Assembly: GCF_025989125.1 (NCBI RefSeq)
Contig: NZ_JAPDNR010000001.1
Span: 7,986,087-8,050,086 of the forward strand
DNA from: Chitinophaga nivalis
GTDB taxonomy: Bacteria > Bacteroidota > Bacteroidia > Chitinophagales > Chitinophagaceae
Length of the DNA stretch: 64,000 nucleotides
Direction of reading: 5' to 3'
The number at the start of each line of letters is the position of its first letter. The first letter of the stretch is position 1. The translations under genes and the position numbers were made by a program. The notes under the pieces were generated by a model. It was not told where the DNA came from and did no database searches. It was given only the letters and a program-made list of their open reading frames with translations. Of this stretch, positions 61,290 through 64,000 are shown piece after piece.

Positions 61290-63005
61290 ATGCCCGAAAA
61301 CAAGCTGACACTAAAAACCATACAGGACCTTGCCCCTGGTCCGGCAGAACAGGCCGAAAAGTTTTTTATTCCCTCCTATCAGCGGGGCTACCGCTGGACG
61401 GCTCAACAGGTAACAGATCTGCTGGATGACCTGCTGGAATTTGATAACAGGGAAGAGAAAAAACAAACGGACATTTATTGTCTGCAACCCGTAGTGGTAA
61501 AGAAAAAGGAAGATAAATGGGAAGTCATAGACGGACAACAACGTTTAACAACTATCTACATCATCATCTCCTACATTACCAATAGTATCTTCAATAAAAA
61601 AGCGGCCTCCCGCTTTACGCTGACTTTTGAAACACGCCCCAACAGCGAACAGTTTCTCATCGAAATAGATGAAAGCAAAAAAGAAAAAAATATAGACTAC
61701 TATCATATATGTGAGGCACACCGCGCCGTACGTACGTGGTTTGAAAAAAAAGGAGATGAAGGGTTGATGGCCTCCACACTCTATCCGGTTTTGTTGAAAA
61801 AGGTAAATATTATCTGGTATCAGATCAATGACGACACAGATCCCATTGATATTTTTACCCGCATCAACATGGGGAAAATTGCCCTGACCAATGCAGAACT
61901 GATACGCGCCCTCTTTCTGCAAAGCAGCAACTTTCCCGATCATCCGGAAGAAATCCGCCTGAAACAACTGGAAATAGCCGGAGAATGGGATAGAATAGAA
62001 TATGCGCTGCAGGACGATGCATTCTGGTATTTCTTATGTAACGGTGAAAAAAAATATGCCACCCGTATTGAATTCATTTTTGATCTGATGGCAGAAAAAC
62101 CACTTAAGCCAGATGATTTTTACACCTTCAGAAAATTTCAGCAAGATCTTCAACAAGACAAGATTGATGCGGTATGGCTACGCATCAAAAAATATTACAT
62201 GACCCTGGAGGAATGGTACCAGAACAGGACCTTATATCATCAGATAGGTTATCTGGTAGCTACCGGTACTTCCATCGCCACTATTAAAGCTGCTGCTGCT
62301 AAACTTACTTCCCGGGCCGACTTTACAGCTTATCTGGAAAACAGTATTGCACAAACTATTCAAGCTCCGATCACCAAACTGACGTATGGAGAACATAACA
62401 ATACCATCCGGAAAGTACTATTGTTATTTAATATTGAAACCCTGCTGGCCAATACCGCCTCACACGTTTATTTTCCTTTTCACAGGTTTAAGACAGAAGA
62501 ATGGGATATAGAACATATACATGCCGTACAGTCTGAAATGCCCGAGAGCCGCGAACATCAGTGCAACTGGCTACAGGATGTACTGGATCACCTACAAATG
62601 GAGGATCCCTCGCTGCAAACTGCCATCACTGATTTTCTAAATACCCCTCCCAAACAACTGCCACCGGATGCGTTTGCACAACTATATAACCGTGTTGTGG
62701 ACAAATACACAGAAGAGGGAGATGATGTGGATGTGAATGATATTTCCAATCTCGCCTTACTGAATACTCCCATCAACAGGGGGTATAAAAATGCCGTATT
62801 TCCGGTAAAGCGGAAAACAATTATTACGAAAGACAAGGCTGGCGTTTTTATTCCTATCTGCACGAAGAATGTTTTCCTGAAATACTACAGTCAGGAAGTA
62901 TCTCTCCACATGACACATTTCAGCAGAAAGGATCGGGAAGATTATCTCGCAGCCATTGTTGCTACCTTAAAAAAATATATTGTTTCCCCTTTACAAAATA
63001 ACTAA
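61290..63005 (+). CDS. DUF262/DUF1524 protein, GmrSD-like (first of a pair)
   Basis: This 571-residue protein has the DUF262 ParB/Srx-like nuclease/NTPase signatures IPSYQRGYRW (residues 27-36) and VIDGQQRLTTIY (79-90), with FTRINMGKIALTNAELIRAL near 190. The C-terminal third looks like a DUF1524 HNH-type domain: EEWDIEHIHAVQSE near 400-410 and NDISNLALLNTPINRGY near 485. Proteins such as GmrSD (type IV restriction of modified DNA) and SspE have this domain combination. The stop codon is one base before the start of a second DUF262 gene. A defence role is inferred from the family. Confidence 0.9.
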   Translation: MPENKLTLKTIQDLAPGPAEQAEKFFIPSYQRGYRWTAQQVTDLLDDLLEFDNREEKKQTDIYCLQPVVVKKKEDKWEVIDGQQRLTTIYIIISYITNSIFNKKAASRFTLTFETRPNSEQFLIEIDESKKEKNIDYYHICEAHRAVRTWFEKKGDEGLMASTLYPVLLKKVNIIWYQINDDTDPIDIFTRINMGKIALTNAELIRALFLQSSNFPDHPEEIRLKQLEIAGEWDRIEYALQDDAFWYFLCNGEKKYATRIEFIFDLMAEKPLKPDDFYTFRKFQQDLQQDKIDAVWLRIKKYYMTLEEWYQNRTLYHQIGYLVATGTSIATIKAAAAKLTSRADFTAYLENSIAQTIQAPITKLTYGEHNNTIRKVLLLFNIETLLANTASHVYFPFHRFKTEEWDIEHIHAVQSEMPESREHQCNWLQDVLDHLQMEDPSLQTAITDFLNTPPKQLPPDAFAQLYNRVVDKYTEEGDDVDVNDISNLALLNTPINRGYKNAVFPVKRKTIITKDKAGVFIPICTKNVFLKYYSQEVSLHMTHFSRKDREDYLAAIVATLKKYIVSPLQNN

Positions 63006-63006
63006 G

Positions 63007-64000
63007 ATGTCAAACTCAACATATACTTTCTGGACTTTACTGGGAGATGAAAACGATGGTATCGAAATTCCCATCATTCAACGGGATTATGCACAGGGGC
63101 GGGATACCGCCGGAGAAATCCGGCACGCCTTCCTCGATACCATCAAAAAACATCTTGATGCCGCGCATCCGCTCGATATTGATTTTATATATGGCAATTA
63201 TACCCGGGGAAAATTTATTCCGCTGGACGGGCAGCAAAGATTAACCACCTTATTTTTGTTGCACTGGTATACAGCGGTGAAAGATAACCAGCATGAGCAG
63301 GCAAAAGCCGTGTTGCAAAAATTCACCTATGAAACGCGGTCCAGTTCCCGGGAATTCTGTGTGGCACTGGTGAACAGCGCACCAGATATGGCCACGGTGA
63401 AGGGCGCACTCAGCGAGGTCATAAAAAATGCCACCTGGTTTTTCCTGGCCTGGGTAAAAGATCCAACGATCCAATCTATGCTGGTCATGCTGGATTGTAT
63501 CCACGAAAAATTCAACCAGACGACCGGTTATTTTAATAAGCTTACCCAGCACCATCCAGCCCTCATTACTTTTCAGTCGATCGAATTGAAAGATTTTGGG
63601 CTTACGGATAAACTCTACATTAAGATGAATGCCAGGGGTAAACCCTTAACAGATTTCGAAAACTTTAAAGCAAAGTTTGAACAGTATATAGGAGACCTGG
63701 ACAAAACCAATAATACCTACTATCAGAAAGAATTTTCAAACAAAATAGATGGCGACTGGACGGATCTGTTCTGGAATTACCGCGACGAGCAAACACACAT
63801 TTTTGATACGGCTTTCCTGAATTTCTTCCGTGTAACGGCCACCAATCATTATGCCGCCAGACATGAAACAACAACAGACAGTAATCGGAATGAGGAATTC
63901 AGAAAACAGATTGAACAGCTGAGAGATAACAAACAAACGGTCTCTTTCGCCAGATATGAAGAATGGCACTGCTTTGATCCCGCTTATGTAACGTATGTTA
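63007..64000 (+). CDS. DUF262 protein, second of a pair (partial, 3' end outside window)
   Basis: An open frame of 331 codons runs from ATG at 63007 to the window end with no stop. It has its own DUF262 signatures: IEIPIIQRDYAQGR (19-32) and FIPLDGQQRLTTLF (70-83), plus IKMNARGKPLTDFENFKAKF near 205. It differs clearly from the first protein, so it is not a recent copy. Only one base separates the two genes, which indicates an obligate pair. The C-terminal domain and length are unknown because the window ends. Confidence 0.9.
   Translation, partial: MSNSTYTFWTLLGDENDGIEIPIIQRDYAQGRDTAGEIRHAFLDTIKKHLDAAHPLDIDFIYGNYTRGKFIPLDGQQRLTTLFLLHWYTAVKDNQHEQAKAVLQKFTYETRSSSREFCVALVNSAPDMATVKGALSEVIKNATWFFLAWVKDPTIQSMLVMLDCIHEKFNQTTGYFNKLTQHHPALITFQSIELKDFGLTDKLYIKMNARGKPLTDFENFKAKFEQYIGDLDKTNNTYYQKEFSNKIDGDWTDLFWNYRDEQTHIFDTAFLNFFRVTATNHYAARHETTTDSNRNEEFRKQIEQLRDNKQTVSFARYEEWHCFDPAYVTYV

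Noticed and set aside
18000..64000. Search for tRNA, rRNA, insertion sequences and integrase genes
   Set aside because: None was recognised by eye in this range; no transposase-like frame or terminal repeats were seen.

Overview
The window looks like chromosome from a member of the Bacteroidota, most likely Chitinophagaceae and close to Chitinophaga. The grounds are three ECF-sigma/FecR/SusC/SusD sets, type IX secretion (T9SS) proteins with PorP/SprF-like partners, type B C-terminal sorting domains, promoters of the TTTG/TAnnTTTG kind, and weak Shine-Dalgarno sequences. The genus is an inference from style; no 16S or marker search was possible.

Region 1 (1-10.9 kb, minus strand) holds amino-acid biosynthesis. 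Transcription runs hisL-hisG-hisD-hisC-hisB and then trpL-trpE-trpG-trpD-trpC-trpF-trpB-trpA, with trpA cut by the left edge. Each operon begins with a 17-codon leader peptide: one carries Tyr-Trp-Trp-Trp, the other seven His codons. Each leader is followed by a U-tailed terminator and an alternative pairing that would break it, which is classic ribosome-mediated attenuation. Neither leader is long enough for standard gene finding. hisH, hisA, hisF and hisI do not follow hisB.

Region 2 (10.9-16 kb) is accessory. It has a possible 46-aa ORF, a UmuD-like S24 peptidase, an unknown 164-aa protein and an SRAP protein behind an ATTAGC/GCTAAT palindrome. An XRE regulator, a small secreted protein behind an 18-bp palindrome, and a DUF5819/SdpA-like plus HTTM membrane pair follow.

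Region 3 (16-25.4 kb) is a nutrient-uptake locus on the minus strand: FecR, SusC, SusD and a nucleotide pyrophosphatase/phosphodiesterase. A divergent ECF sigma gene without a normal start codon lies beside it, then an outer-membrane-like protein and a second ECF sigma.

Region 4 (25.4-43.5 kb, minus strand) is a T9SS surface block. It has a collagen-like lipoprotein, two PorP/SprF proteins flanking an OmpA/TPR protein, and two very large type B T9SS substrates (1375 and 2986 aa). The two substrates share one module, and the larger carries three tandem beta-helix modules.

Region 5 (43.5-61 kb) has two SusCD loci back to back, each driven by its own ECF sigma/FecR pair. The left one adds a zinc metallopeptidase lipoprotein and a DUF4302 lipoprotein.

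Region 6 (61.3-64 kb) has two adjacent DUF262 genes, the second cut by the right edge; these are candidates for a defence system.

No rRNA, tRNA, CRISPR array or insertion sequence was recognised.
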